Assembly (NCBI GenBank): GCA_002104895.1
Contig: MCFG01000162.1
Span: forward strand, 1 to 64,000
DNA length: 64,000 nt
DNA from: Anaeromyces robustus
Lineage: Eukaryota; Neocallimastigomycota; Neocallimastigomycetes; Neocallimastigales; Neocallimastigaceae
Direction of reading: 5' to 3'
The translations under genes were made by a program, and so were the position numbers. Numbering within the stretch: the first letter of the stretch is position 1; the number at the start of each line of letters is the position of its first letter. Of this stretch, positions 1 to 12,521 are shown in pieces. Under the pieces are notes generated by a model. The model was not told the origin of the DNA, did not search any database, and saw only the letters and a list, made by a program, of their open reading frames with translations.

Positions 1-511
1 TTTATTTTTAAAGATTATCTGATATTTTGATATAATGTTGAATAGAAATTAGATAAACCATTTGATTCATATATTATTATTATTATTATCATGTAAAAAT
101 TTATCTTAACATTTTCATATTAACAATTATATTATTTATATGACACTTAAATTATTATTACTTAAAAAATTTATTTATATAAAAGAAAAAATCAACGTTT
201 TAATTAGTATTTACTATATTTACTATTATTATACCTTGAATAAAATCTATTTCTTTAATTCTATGTAGTATTAAAACTTTAATAATTATAAAATTAAAAA
301 ATAAAATTATTTTATAAATATTATTTTAGAATAATCTTTAATTCAATTATTAATGATAATTATTTATTATCCTTATACTATTACAATGTATTATAATAAT
401 ATTTGTAATTTATTAAAAAAGAAATCTAATAATTATTTAATAAACTTTAAATAAACCATACAATATAAAATATGTATAATTATTCCTTTTTTAAATAAAA
501 ATTATAGATAC

Positions 512-556
<45 letters not shown>

Positions 557-836
557 TAGTAAAGGAAAAATAAGATTAAATAAAATATTTATATTTATTT
601 TATTTAATAAAATGAAATAAAAAAAAAAAAAAATCATAAAGATAAAATATAATAAAATATAATAAAATATAAAAAAATATAAAAAAATATAAAAAAATAT
701 AAAAAATAAGATAAAAATAAATAAAATAGAAAATAATAATATATCTCTAATAAAATAAACTAAAATAGAATAAAATATTATATCAAAAAAATTAAAATTA
801 TATATATATGTTTATTCTTTTATTTATTTAAAGAAC
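1..836. other. AT-rich intergenic DNA upstream of the histidine phosphatase gene
   Basis: No coding sequence is visible. There is a poly-A run near 518-553 and a short imperfect tandem of ATAAAATATA-type units near 645-705. The region presumably carries the promoter of the + strand gene starting at 837, but no specific site can be named. Confidence 0.6.
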
Positions 837-2419
837 ATGCTTAGTATACATTTTATACCAACAATAATAATAATATTATTATTTATTAATTTTTGTTATG
901 GAAGAGTAATCTACCTTATGGCTCATGCTGAAAAGCCTAAAGGAGGACAATTGGATGAAGAAGGTTCAGGTTATGATACTCTGACTTCTATGGAAGGACT
1001 TGGATATTGGGAAGATGGTTTAGTAAGTAATACATTTTATAAATTATATATAATTTGAAAATATGAATTATCTTCAAAAGAATATTGATGATGATGATAT
1101 ATTAAATAAAGAATATATATAAATAATAATAAATATATATATATATATGCATATAGGGATATACAGGTATGTTAAGAGCTGCTTGTATGATAGATAATTT
1201 TGGACCGAATGCACCATATTATAGACAACCAAAACGAATTATTACTCAACAATTTATGCTTCAAAATAATGGTGATTTTATATGTAAGAAAAATAAATTT
1301 TTTATTTTATACTTTTTTCCTATTTCAATATTTATATATTTTATGAAATTATTAATATTATATAAACATTCTTGATTTTTTTTTTTATTATGTAGATAAT
1401 GGAAAGCGTGGTCATCATACTTCACGTCGTATGGTAAATATAAATATCTAAGTATAAATAATGTTAATTTATTTTTTAAAAAATTTCATAATAACGATAT
1501 AATACTAATACTATTACTATTAATATATATTAATTATTAATAATTAACAATAATAACAATAATAATGACAATTTGAACAACAATAACAATGATAATTTTA
1601 ACAACAATAACAACAACAACAACAACAATAATAATAATAATAATAATAATAACATTATTGATAACAACAACGATAATATTATTATTAAAAATAATTCTAA
1701 TAATTCAATAATTTTAATTCAAGTATCACCAAATTTATACTCTTGCATTATCTTTGGGTATTGACCCTGATGCAGAACCTTGTTGTGGAAGTAGTTTTGA
1801 TGATATTTTAAGATATATTTATACTCTTCCTCCAGAAGATGATCCTATTTTGATTGTTAATCAGCATGCTGTTATAGGTGCTATTATAAAAGCTGCTCAA
1901 ATGACACATAATAAACCAGTTATAGAATATGATTTTACACATGAAGAAGATAAAGTATGGGCTATGATTGATGGTGATATTGTAGAAGAGTGGTATATGT
2001 GCTGTCCTGCTTTACCACCAGGTATTGCAAGATGTAGTCCAAAAACTGAACCAAGTTGGTTAGCTTCCAATCCAATTCCGCAACTACAAAGAGAACCACT
2101 TAACAAAGGAATTGAATATCCTTCATATATTTACACTCCACAAAATGTTGGTGGAAAAATTAATTGGAATCTCAATCATATTTTGAGAAAACGTGGCGTT
2201 CCACCAGGTGATGAATGTGTTAATGAAGACTTAAGAAAACTCCCGCATAAAAATTTAACAAATTTTGATTTAAGAAAAATGAATAAAATAAATAAAAGAG
2301 AAGAAAATATTGAAAATGAAAAGCAAAGAAATGTTGAAGAATCCTCATCATTTATAAATAATGCTAATTATTACTATTTAGTGTTTACATTAATATTTAT
2401 TATTATTACAATCATGTAA
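837..2419 (+). CDS. Secreted or membrane-anchored histidine-phosphatase-superfamily protein
   Basis: Four exons: 837-1022, 1157-1283, 1396-1433 and 1724-2419, all GT-AG with phases that join; about 348 aa. Residues 1-22 form a signal peptide or anchor. The first motif reads LMAHAEKP, where the family normally has RHG or RHxEK: the phospho-accepting His is kept but the preceding Arg is Ala. Downstream, GKRGHHTSRRM matches the family's KR...T segment, LGIDPDAEP follows, and VNQHAVIG carries the second catalytic His. The C-terminus ends in a 17-residue hydrophobic segment after a basic/Asn-rich region, so the protein may be a type I membrane or GPI-anchored form. Exon 3 is only 38 nt, and the intron before exon 4 holds an AAC/AAT-rich microsatellite. 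The substrate cannot be inferred. Loss of the motif Arg could mean weak or altered activity. Confidence 0.82.
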
Positions 2420-2901
2420 ATATAACTATTTATTAAGTAATAATAAGATTTCATAAATATTTATTATTTACTATTGCAAAGAATAAAATAAATTTTATTC
2501 TTTGCAATAGTGATTGACGCATTTAAAAAATTAATTACCATAACATAACTTCAATTATACCATATTGTGTTAATGGTTTTTTTTATATTAAAAAGAAATG
2601 AATACTTTTTTTTTTTTTTTAAAAAAAGATTCAGTTTTATTTATGAAATAATTATTAAATATTAAATAAATAATTAGTATTTAAGATAAAATTGAAAACT
2701 ATAAGAAGATAATATAATCTATTTATATAATAAAATATAATATTTTCATTTAAATTTTAATAAATATTTTATGTATATATTTTAACAAATAAAATAAAAG
2801 TGAAAATAATAAAAATACAAATTATTAATATTACGAAGCAAGTAAAATAATTTTAATAAAAAAATTATTTTTTAATAATAATACTAATAAAATTATTTTT
2901 C

Positions 2902-2944
<43 letters not shown>

Positions 2945-3445
2945 TTAAATTACTTTTCACTCATAATAATAATAAATAAAAAAAAAAAAAAAAGTAGAAA
3001 AGCAAAAAAAAAAAAAAAAAAGATAAAATATCAAAAACTTTTTTTTTTTTATTTTAACAATAATAATTAAATATTGAGAATATTATTCATTAAAATATAA
3101 TATATATAATATTAATCATAATAGTAATATTCAACATCTAATAATAAATCACAATTAAAAAATATAATTATTTATTATAAAATATTATTTTAAAACTTTA
3201 TTGTAAATTAGATTTTTTAAATAATAAGATTAAATAAAATAAAACAATCTTTTAAAAATAATAAACAAAATTTAATGTATCATTCATAAATATTGTGTTA
3301 CTTTAAAATCATATATATACTTTTTTTTTTTCGAATTGTTATGCTCTTTTAAGTTATAATTAATGTAATAATTAGAGTAATAAATAATATATATATATAG
3401 TATAGAAGTTTACTGGTGTTATTTTATATAATTTAATAGTTTAAA
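2420..3445. other. Intergenic region with A and T runs and (AAT)n
   Basis: No gene seen. It contains the long hairpin at 2470-2511, an (AAT)n array near 2900-2945 and several A or T runs. The promoter of the + strand gene at 3446 should lie at the right end. Confidence 0.55.
2470..2511. repeat. Perfect 20-bp inverted repeat (hairpin) in the 3' flank
   Basis: The left arm 2470-2489 and right arm 2492-2511 are exact reverse complements, separated by 2 nt. The hairpin starts about 50 nt after the stop codon at 2419, so it is probably transcribed in the 3' UTR. The core CTATTGCAAAGAATAAAAT contains G/C bases that make a chance AT palindrome less likely. Confidence 0.85.
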
Positions 3446-5128
3446 ATGTTGTCTGATGATAAGGCATCATATGGTGCTATAAATCAAAAATCATCTAGTA
3501 TTTCTATTAATAAAAATAAATTATATGATATTAATGAAGATTGTTTCAACGTCAATACTAATTATAATGGATTATCATTGAATACTTTAAAAAAATATAA
3601 AACTTTTAAAGAATATAAAGATTCATTAGAGAGTTTAACTTTATCACCTAAAGCAATATCAAATAATAAAAAAAATAATTTGGTTTCAAATAAATTAGAG
3701 AATAATAAAAAAAAAGAATTATCAAAAAATACTTTTAATTCTAAATTTGATTATTTAGATAAAAAGAAGAATACGAATAAAAAGGATTCAATTTTAGAAT
3801 TACAAAATACAAGAGAAAAATTTATCAAAAATAAACATAAATATTATCAAAAATTACATATACCAAGTTTTGGTTATCCAAATATAAAGAAAGTAACAAG
3901 GTCATCTAATTTATCAAATTCTTTATCATCAAAAGAAAATAAAGATGCAAATAATAATTATAATAGTTCGAATTATGTTGAATCTCTTAAAAATGAAGCA
4001 TTATCATTAGCTCAAAAAATGAAAAAAATAGATAAGAACGTAAGTGAAGATATTATTAAACGGTTTGAAAAAGTTACTAATAATTCATTAAAAAAAAGTA
4101 AATCATTATCAAATATTAATATAGTTAATGCTAATAAGTTAGAAAAAAAGGACAATAATAATAATTTGTTATCAAGTAAAGAAATAAAAAGTGATAAAAA
4201 TTTGTTATATAATATAAAAGATGTAAAAGAAAATAATATAAAAGAAAATGAAACAGAATTAGTAAATAATCATTTTAATAGTAAAGATAAAAAAAATATA
4301 TTGAAAGTAAAAAATAATAAAAATGAAAGTGAAGCAAAAATTGATAATGAAATTTTAAATTTAAAGAATATCAATATTGATAATAATGATACCAAAATTC
4401 ATTCCATAAACGACATTAAAGAGAATAATAATGAAATAATTAATAAAGAAATATATAAATATGATGAAAATGATATGAATTCATTAATAGATAATCTAAG
4501 TTTGAATATAAGTTCACCAATAAATTATTCAAAAAATTTAATTGAAAGATCGAAACAAATAAAAGAAAAAAGAAAGAAAGAAAAAATAAAAGGTAATTAT
4601 ATGTTTCTTCTAATTATAATAATATTAAAAAAAAAATTATTGATTTATATTTTTTCTTAATTTATGTTTTATCTTTTTATTAAAATAAAAATATATAAAA
4701 GTAATCGAGAAATTAGATCAAATGAAAAAAATCCAGGAAGAAAGAATTCATACCATAGAAAAAGAATGTATGTAATTATTATAATTATTATTAAAAATAA
4801 AAAAGTAGTAATTAAGTAAAAAAAATATTAATAAAAATTTATTAATTAATTATTCAGCATCAGAGTGGAAAAAAACAATAAGTGACATTGAAGAACAACT
4901 AGCTTCATTAAAAAGTTTTATTGATAACACAGATGGATTGTTCTCTGATTTATTTAAAAAAGGAAAGGAACTTGAATTGGAAATTGATACAATAAAAAAG
5001 AAGAATATTGTAAATATTAAATTTTATAATAGATAAAAAAAGAAGTATAATTATTTTTTTTCAAATAAAAGCTATCTTTCCAAAACTTTAAAATCTTTAA
5101 ATCAATTAAACTTATTAATAAATAAATA

Positions 5129-5188
<60 letters not shown>

Positions 5189-5481
5189 TAATAATAATAA
5201 TAATAAAAATTTTATTATCATTTATTATTATAAATAATAATTTATATATGATTTATATATAGGATTTTGAAAAATCACATTATAAACATATTGATTATGA
5301 TGATTATAGTACTGAAACATCTGATAAGAATGAAAAACCAAACACAACTGAAATATTTGAGTATTTTAATGATGATAAAAATAATTCAACAGAAGTATAT
5401 GAAAATTTTAATGAAACTACTAATAATGAAGACAAAACATCTAAAAGTGATAATATGAAAGAAGATGTCTCAAAAGAATAA
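3446..5481 (+). CDS. Hypothetical Asn/Lys-rich protein with C-terminal coiled coil
   Basis: Four exons in phase: 3446-4592, 4702-4767, 4858-5009 and 5263-5481; about 527 aa. I do not recognise it. The first 380 residues are dominated by Asn, Lys, Ser and Asp, with one less biased stretch containing QKLHIPSFGYPNIKKV around residue 135. Exons 2 and 3 encode a heptad-like helix (VIEKLDQMKKIQEERIHTIE, then EWKKTISDIEEQLASLKSF) that is a likely coiled coil. The last 70 residues are acidic. Continuity of the helix across introns 1 and 2 supports those splice sites. The last intron (5010-5262) contains a long (AAT)n array. The gene is convergent with the DHHC gene. The function is unknown; a structural or scaffold role is only a guess from the coiled coil. 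Confidence 0.75.
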
Positions 5482-5724
5482 GTAAAATATAAATAAATGG
5501 TTATATACAAGTGTGTGGATAATCGAAAAGATTAAGTGTATATCTAAAAATGAAAACCAATATATAAATAAACAAACAATCAATCAAGTAAATAAACAAA
5601 TAATCAATCAATCAAGTAAATAAATAAATAAATAAATGAATAAATAAATAAATAAATAAAATTAATAAATAAATAAATAAATAAATAAATTAATAAATAA
5701 ATAAATTAATAAATAATAAATTAA

Positions 5725-5755
<31 letters not shown>

Positions 5756-5958
5756 ATGGGTAAATATATTTTTAAACTCAATTGATAATTGATAATAGAG
5801 TTTTTATTTTTATTTTTTTTTTTTTTTTCATAATATGTATATATAAATATAATAGACTATATAATTATATTTATATTTATATTATATATAGTATTTATGG
5901 TATATATATAATAAAAATTTTTATTATATTGCTGATATTACTTTTAACCAATTCATAA
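5482..5958. repeat. Convergent intergenic gap with (AAAT)n-type array
   Basis: This 477-bp gap lies between two converging genes. From about 5573 to 5757 it is an imperfect (AAAT)n array interrupted by TTAATA and CAATCAAT variants. Poly-T and AT-rich sequence follow. No gene is seen. Confidence 0.7.
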
Positions 5959-8559
5959 TTATATTGGAAAAATTTTTTCTGATGATTTCTAGTAAATTTT
6001 AATTAATAAAAATATAAAAACATTTATATTTAATATTTTTTTATATAATAATTTTTTTATTTTTTATATTTAAAAATTAAATATAATTTACCTTTTCAAA
6101 TAGATGAAGTTTACTATTCCTTTTTGATTTTGAACTATTTGAATATTTTTTACTTATATTTTCTTTACTTAGACTTAATTTTTTCAACTTATTTTCATGA
6201 ATATCCTTTTCACTCATATTCAAAATTTCTAATGATTTTATTAAATCATTTTTCTTTCTATTTGCTCTATTATCCAGAGATCTACGATTTGCTTTTAACC
6301 AATGTGAATATTCATTTGTTGTCATATGTCTAATAGCTTTATTTATATGAATTATTCATATATATAATATGTAAATAAAAAATAAGATATAAATTTTAAT
6401 CTTTATGACTATATATAATATAAAACAATAAAAATATCTTATTAATACCTAGTAAAATATGTAATCTGATTAAATCAAATAAGAAATAAATCGCTATACA
6501 GGTTATTATTAAATAAATTAATAGAAAAACTTCTATAATATAATTTAAAATATTTTTTTCCCCTACAATTTTGTAAAAAATCAAAAATCAAAAATATATA
6601 TAAATAAAAGAATAAAAAAATAAAAATAAAAATATAATTAATATATTGATTTATTAAAATATTAATATATATTATTTTTTACTTATTTCTAATTCATTTT
6701 CTGTAAATATTAAGACATAAAAGAAATAAATCATATTAAGTAATCCAATCATAAAATATAAGGTTGTAAGAGATAAATTTATTATAAATAATCTTTATAA
6801 TTATAGATGAAATGCATTAATAGATTTTGTTATACATAAACGTTTATTTTCATAATAAATAATATGTTATTTACCTATAGTTTTTAACACCAATACAGTT
6901 ATTAACAAATTTACAGTGATGATCAAATCGAAGAATACATTTATTACAATATTTACAATGAAGGGACTTATAATGTCTATATTAATATACAAGAAATATT
7001 ATGAGTATTATCATAATTGATATAAAAGTATAAAATAATAAAATTATTATAGTTATTCGATAAATATTCATACACATTCTTTTTACAAATTCTACAATAA
7101 TTATATTTCCCACTTGAATTTTTATTTTCATCATTGTCTTTTGAATAAGAATCGTCGGAAGCGTCCGAAAGAAATAGCCATAATCCAAAACCTATGAGAG
7201 CTGTAGTTACTGATGATGATATGTATAATATATAAAAATAAATAGTATTATTTTTCTTTAAATTAAGGAATTTTTTTATTACTTTAATAAGAAATCTAAT
7301 ATTTAATTATTTTTTTATAAAATATTTTTATATATGAAAAAGGATATTGCTAATATAATTATTTTTGTAACATAATTATATCCTCCTTTAAATATTAAAT
7401 AATTATTGACTGCAGCTGAATAAACTATTATTAATAATCCAAATGTTTGTTTAAAAGACCATGGACAATCTAAGCCTGTTTTTCTTACTTTTTTTTTCAA
7501 ATATTGTTCAATTAATCTTTGTTTTTTTTCTTCTTCTTCTGTAAGTTTATTATTCTCATCATCTTCTTTGTCTATATAATTATCACTTTCATTTTCATTT
7601 TCAATTTCATTTTCATTTTCAATTTCATTATCTTCTTTTTCTTTTTCATTGTTTTCTTTTTCATTTTCATTTTCATTATCTTCTTTTTCTTTTTCTTTTT
7701 CTTTTTCATTGTTTTCTTTTTCATTTTCATTTTCATTATCTTCTTTTTCTTTTTCATTGTTTTCTTTTTCATTTTCATTTTCGTTATCATTTTTAATTTC
7801 TTTTTTATTTTCACATTCATTTTCATTGTTACAACTGTTTTCATTATTGTTATATATTTTTTTATCAATATGATTATCTTTAATGTTTTTTTTATTATCA
7901 AGATTTTCAAAATTATCTTTTATTTTTTCATTACTCTCAATAGTTTTGATAGTATTTTTTTCATCATTTATAATTGAATTATTTTTATTATCAATGTCTT
8001 TTTTTTTGTAATCTATTTCATTGACATTAATGATTGTGTCAGATTTAATAGGGGTTATTTCTTGAGAATTATCAATATCAATAATTTTATAATTTTTATC
8101 ATCAATTATATTATAATTTGAATCAGATTTATATAATTTTGAACTTGATGAATATTGTATTGGCTCTAATAAATTATTTCTTGATTTTAAATTACCTAAA
8201 CTCGAATAATCAAAGTATATTTCTGTTTTCTTACTATCATTATTATCATTATTATATATATTTATAGTATGACTTGATTTTGATTTTTTCTTTATTAATT
8301 TTTTTTCTTTTATATTTTCAGAACTTTTAATTCCACATATTGATTTTGATGATTTAATCGACTGAACTGATTCAGTTGAACTTTTATTTGATTTTTTACC
8401 AATTGAATTAGCATCATTTAATTTATATGATTTTGTGGAGTTAATTGATTTCGATGAATTAGTGTTTATTTTTTTACTATTAAGATTTATATCAATATTA
8501 ATATTATTTTTATTAATATTTATAAAACTTTTATCATTTGTTTCATAGTATTCATTCAT
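5959..8559 (-). CDS. DHHC-type protein S-palmitoyltransferase, zDHHC1/11-like
   Basis: Seven exons on the minus strand: 8559-7348, 7222-7074, 6976-6875, 6792-6683, 6562-6449, 6336-6092 and 5988-5959; about 653 aa. The enzyme transfers palmitate to Cys residues of membrane-associated proteins. The first 340 or so residues are low-complexity Ser/Asn/Lys sequence followed by an acidic [10 protein letters not shown] repeat. Then come [10 protein letters not shown], two transmembrane segments, the Cys-rich domain (CRIC at 447-450, HC and CNKC, then DHHC at 472-475), [12 protein letters not shown], two further membrane segments and the TTxE motif (TTNE, 568-571). DHHC is followed by Lys rather than Pro, and Cys spacing matches zDHHC1/11. 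The first intron (7223-7347) has no usable consensus GT donor; see that entry. The 3' half aligns so well with the family that the exons are secure, except around that intron and the last 10 codons. Confidence 0.9.
7223..7347 (-). other. Candidate U12-type (AT-AC) intron in the DHHC gene
   Basis: Read on the minus strand, the intron begins ATATCCTTT at 7347. This matches the minor-spliceosome 5' site consensus. It contains TTCCTTAAT (branch A near 7263), which fits the U12 branch consensus TTCCTTRAY, and ends in TTATAC at 7223. Removing it keeps frame and gives ...[19 protein letters not shown]..., a continuous membrane helix of the length expected for zDHHC1/11. The weak point is the branch-to-acceptor distance of about 40 nt, longer than usual for U12 introns. 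Alternatives are an AG acceptor at 7256, or a poor GT donor (GTTACA) at 7371 used with that AG. Confidence 0.5.
7570..7800 (-). repeat. Coding GAAAATGAAA-type repeat in DHHC exon 1
   Basis: About 230 bp of exon 1 is a purine-rich repeat encoding Asn/Glu/Lys units such as [13 protein letters not shown], with at least three near-copies of a 70-90 bp block. It keeps the frame open on the coding strand. Long open frames on the opposite strand here are artefacts of the repeat. Confidence 0.85.
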
Positions 8560-9019
8560 ATTGTATAAATAATCAATGTAAGTATCATGTTTTAAGCAGT
8601 AATATTTAATATTATAATAATTACAATTCTTAATTTATTACTGCTATTATTAAATCTTTAAATATTAATAATTATATTATAATAGAAATTTAATATAATT
8701 TGATTTTTATAGTTTAAAGATATTAAACATTTTGTTAATATATATTAATTTTTTTTAAAAATTATTCAAAAATTAATTATATATATTACTTTAATAAAGA
8801 ATAAATTTTAATTCATATAATTTTATTATCTAATGAAATGTTTATAAAAAACCAGTCATAAATATTTTTGAATTATTTAAATATTTAAAGTTTAAAAGAA
8901 TTATTTGTATGAAAAAGAAAACATTGATTTCAAAAATATTTTTTCAAAATAAAAAATTAAAAAAAATATATATAATTTTTTTATATAATAATTTTAATTT
9001 TAAATAATAATAAAAAAAA
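8560..9019. promoter_or_regulatory. Divergent promoter region, DHHC (-) and Tubby-domain gene (+)
   Basis: The two divergent start codons are 460 bp apart, and no gene lies between them. The sequence is AT-rich without a recognisable specific motif. A shared or back-to-back promoter is inferred from gene orientation only. Confidence 0.55.
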
Positions 9020-11989
9020 ATGACAGATTACATAAATGAAGAGCAGCAATTAAGGCAATTAAAAAGTGAACTCAAGCACTGGGAACATAGTTTTTTAAAA
9101 AATGAAGGACATAAACCAACTAAATTAGATATTTCAAACAATAAAGAAATCGGTATTATAAAAAACATAAATATATATATATATATCTTTTAAAAAAAAA
9201 TGTATTAATAATTCTAATGAATAAAATTATTATTATTTTGATTTTTTTTTTTTTTATTCTTTATATGTATTAATAATATAGCAAATAAATACAGAGCATA
9301 TCGTAAGTTGCGAACAAAACTAAATGAAAAAACAAATACTAATGAAAACCAAACAGTACACGAACCAAAACACTCTAAAAATAAAAATAGAATACCTAAT
9401 AATAACAATAATATTAATATCAATAATAACATAGAAAAACGAAATGTAAATATTAAATCAAAAAGTAATAGAAATGAAGTTAATAATTTAATAAATAACA
9501 AAGATCACGAAAGTAAATAAAATATAATAGATTTATTAAATAAATATTATTAAAAATGAATATATTAACCAAATATTTATATTTCAAATAATATAAATAT
9601 AGACATAAATATGACTCATGAATATAATAAACTTCACAATCAAATTCCTAATAAACTTTTTGCAATGTCACAGAACACTAATTTAAAAAAGAAAGTTCAT
9701 AATTATGGAATTGGTATAGGAATACTTATTTTATTTAATGAATAATTTTATTTATTTTAAGATCCAATATATTTATTATATAATTATTAATTGATATAAT
9801 ATATTATAGTTCATTCTTCCGAAATTAATGAAAATGAAAATCTTTCAATTTTTACAAATCAAAATGTTATGAAAGAGAGTCGTATGAAAAAAATAGAAAT
9901 GAATGAAAAATATAATTTAAAGAATAATAGAGATGAATCTGATATGCTTACTACAAATAGTATGTTTGTTTCATCTTCACCAAAAGAAAGAATGCTTGAC
10001 TTAGAAAAAAAATTTGCTGAAAAAAAAGAACCAGAATATCATCAAGATGAAAAGAAAACCAAAGATACATCGTTAAATAATTTAATTCTTCCTGCTCCAA
10101 AAATTATCACCTTTAATAAAAATGAACCAAAACACGAATTATTTGTTCAAGTAAACAAAATTAATAAACTTAAAAAAGATGATGATAATGATGATGATGA
10201 AATCAAGGATATTTTATTAAATGAAGGTAAAGTTAATTCTAATAGTAAAACAAGATTAAGAAAAAAAGATGGCTCTTTATTTAAAGAAGGTGTTGAAGTT
10301 AAAACTATTAAAAAGAATAAAAAGAAGTCTCATAAAAAAGAAGAAGAAGAGGAAACCACTGAAATATCAGATTATAGTGAAAGTAGACCTATGTTAAAAG
10401 ATGAATCAAAAAAAGAAAATGATATTAAAATAAGTAAAAGAGAAAAAGTAAAAAAATTATTAAAGAAAAAAAGTAATGTTGATTCTGAAGAAGAAGATTC
10501 TGAAGAAGAAGATGAAAGTACCATTAGAGCAAATAAAAAAGGAAAGAACAAAAAAAATACTAGAAAATATGATTCTGATAATGAAGATGATGAAGAAAGC
10601 CAAAAAGAAAGAGAAACAGAAAAAGAGAATGAAAAAGATGACGATGATGATAATAATAAATCACCAATAAATAATAATAAAAAATTCAACTTTTTAGATG
10701 CTTTACCTGCAGAAAATGTTTCAACATTTGAGTATGATATAAATTATATATTATAAATAATTGAGGATAAAATAATATTAATGAATATAATTATTGATAT
10801 AATATTTCCATAAATTTGAAATAATAATTATTTTATAGACGTATTGAAGTCAATCATATATTACGTTGCCGAGTAATTAGAAAAGTAGGAAAAATTAATC
10901 ATATGCATCCGGAATATTACCTATATAATGATGATACTAATGAATTTTTATTAGCAGCACGTAAAAGAAAAAATATTAAAAAAATGAATTATATTATTAC
11001 AACTGATGAAAATTCAATAACAAAAACAAGTTCTGGATATGTAGGAAAATTAACGTAAATATTATTAATATTATAATTGAATATCTTTTTATGCATAATA
11101 AATCTATTAACTTATTTATTTATTTATTTAGTGTAAAACAAGATAAATTTACACTTCTTAATGCAGAAAATTATAATCCAAATTTACCTAATAAAGGATT
11201 ATATGAATCAGCCGTAATTTTCTACGTAAATATATAAATACTATTTGAAAATAATAAAAAAAATAATAAATATAAATATTTATAAATAATTTCAAAATCA
11301 AAATCCTAAAATTTATTATTAAATATATTTTAAATTAAAGAATAAAAATTCATCTCCAAGAGAAATGTTTATAGCATTACCTGCATTACATTTAGAACAT
11401 GGTTCAACAGAATATTCAAAGGACTTTTTATCTGACGCTAAGAGTAATAACACAGATAAAGTTATTGTTTTAAGAAATAATCCTCCTAGATGGAATGAAG
11501 GTATTTATATACAATAAATTTATCAAATTATAAATAAATATTGCATATAGTGATATTTTAACAATAATATATAAAAATATTGTAAAAATTTTTAAAAAAA
11601 ATAGCTACACAATCTCATTGCTTAAACTTTAGTGGTAGAGTAACTCAACCATCGATTAAAAACTTCCAGTTGATATATGATAAAGGAAGTATGTATAAGT
11701 GTATTTCTTTTTTATTTATTATTATTATTTATTATTATTTAATAAATCAAACATTTACTTATTCTATTATTAAATTATTATATTTGAAGATTCATATATG
11801 AAATATTTTGGTAATAGTTATGACGAATCACAAAAATTCGAACCTATAAGTGTTGATAACCCAATTCTCCTTCAATTTGGTAGATGTGGATCAAATAATT
11901 TTTCATTAGATATTAGATATCCATTATCACCATTAGAAGCATTTTCTATTGCTTTAACTACATTTGATGCTTTTGATACACTTTATTAA
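9020..11989 (+). CDS. Tubby-domain protein with N-terminal Sld2/FAM13-like motif
   Basis: Nine exons join in phase: 9020-9152, 9282-9512, 9603-9713, 9810-10731, 10839-11054, 11132-11225, 11341-11500, 11605-11688 and 11790-11989; about 716 aa. Residues 466-716 are a complete Tubby C-terminal domain, seen in LRCRVIRKVGK, EYYLYNDDTNEFLLAARKRK, GYVGKL, NNPPRWNEATQSHCLNFSGR, VTQPSIKNFQLIY, LQFGRCGSNNFSLD and ALTTFDAFD. Tubby proteins bind PI(4,5)P2 and deliver membrane cargo to cilia. Residues 8-56 carry LKSELKHWEHSF, GHKPTKLDI and IANKYRAYRKL, resembling the Sld2/RECQL4 N-terminus and also the FAM13 helical motif. Between them lie about 400 residues of charged low complexity with acidic EEDSEEED clusters. 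A separate Tubby gene starting at the ATG at 9612 cannot be excluded, but every junction keeps phase. The neighbours AK7 and ARL3 support a flagellar role. Confidence 0.87.
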
Positions 11990-12521
11990 TTTTATATATA
12001 TATCCCATTATTATTTCATTATTCACTTTGTTTTTTATTTAAATAATTATTTTTCCTTTAATATTTAACTTAAATATTTATACATTTTGTATTACATTAA
12101 GATAATATAATATTATAATTAAATAGATATATTTAATATTATATATTATATAATATTTGTTTTTAAAACTTTAATGACATTAAGCTATAAAAGATAAAAT
12201 TAAAAAAATTAAACAAACTTTAATATATAAAAAATTTAATAAAAATAATTCGTTAATGGACAAAATTTTCCATTATATATGATATATATAAATAATAATA
12301 TATTTATTATTTATTAGTAATAATTGAATTGTTTAAAAAAAAAAACAATTTGTATTCTTTTATTTAGTTTGGTTTAAAAAATCCACACACACTTAATAAA
12401 GATATAAAATAAATAACATAAATTAAATAAATATTTATATAATTATAGTAGAATATTAAGTTTAAAGTGCAATTTAAATACATATACATTTTCTAATTTA
12501 ATAAATCATAATTAATTAATA
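11990..12521. other. Intergenic region upstream of a hypothetical gene
   Basis: This AT-rich gap lies between two + strand genes. Nothing recognisable is seen apart from short A and T runs. Confidence 0.5.

Noticed and set aside
7519-7977. Phe/Ile-rich open frames opposite DHHC exon 1
   Set aside because: They are antisense shadows of the purine-rich repeat that encodes the Asn/Glu/Lys stretch on the minus strand.
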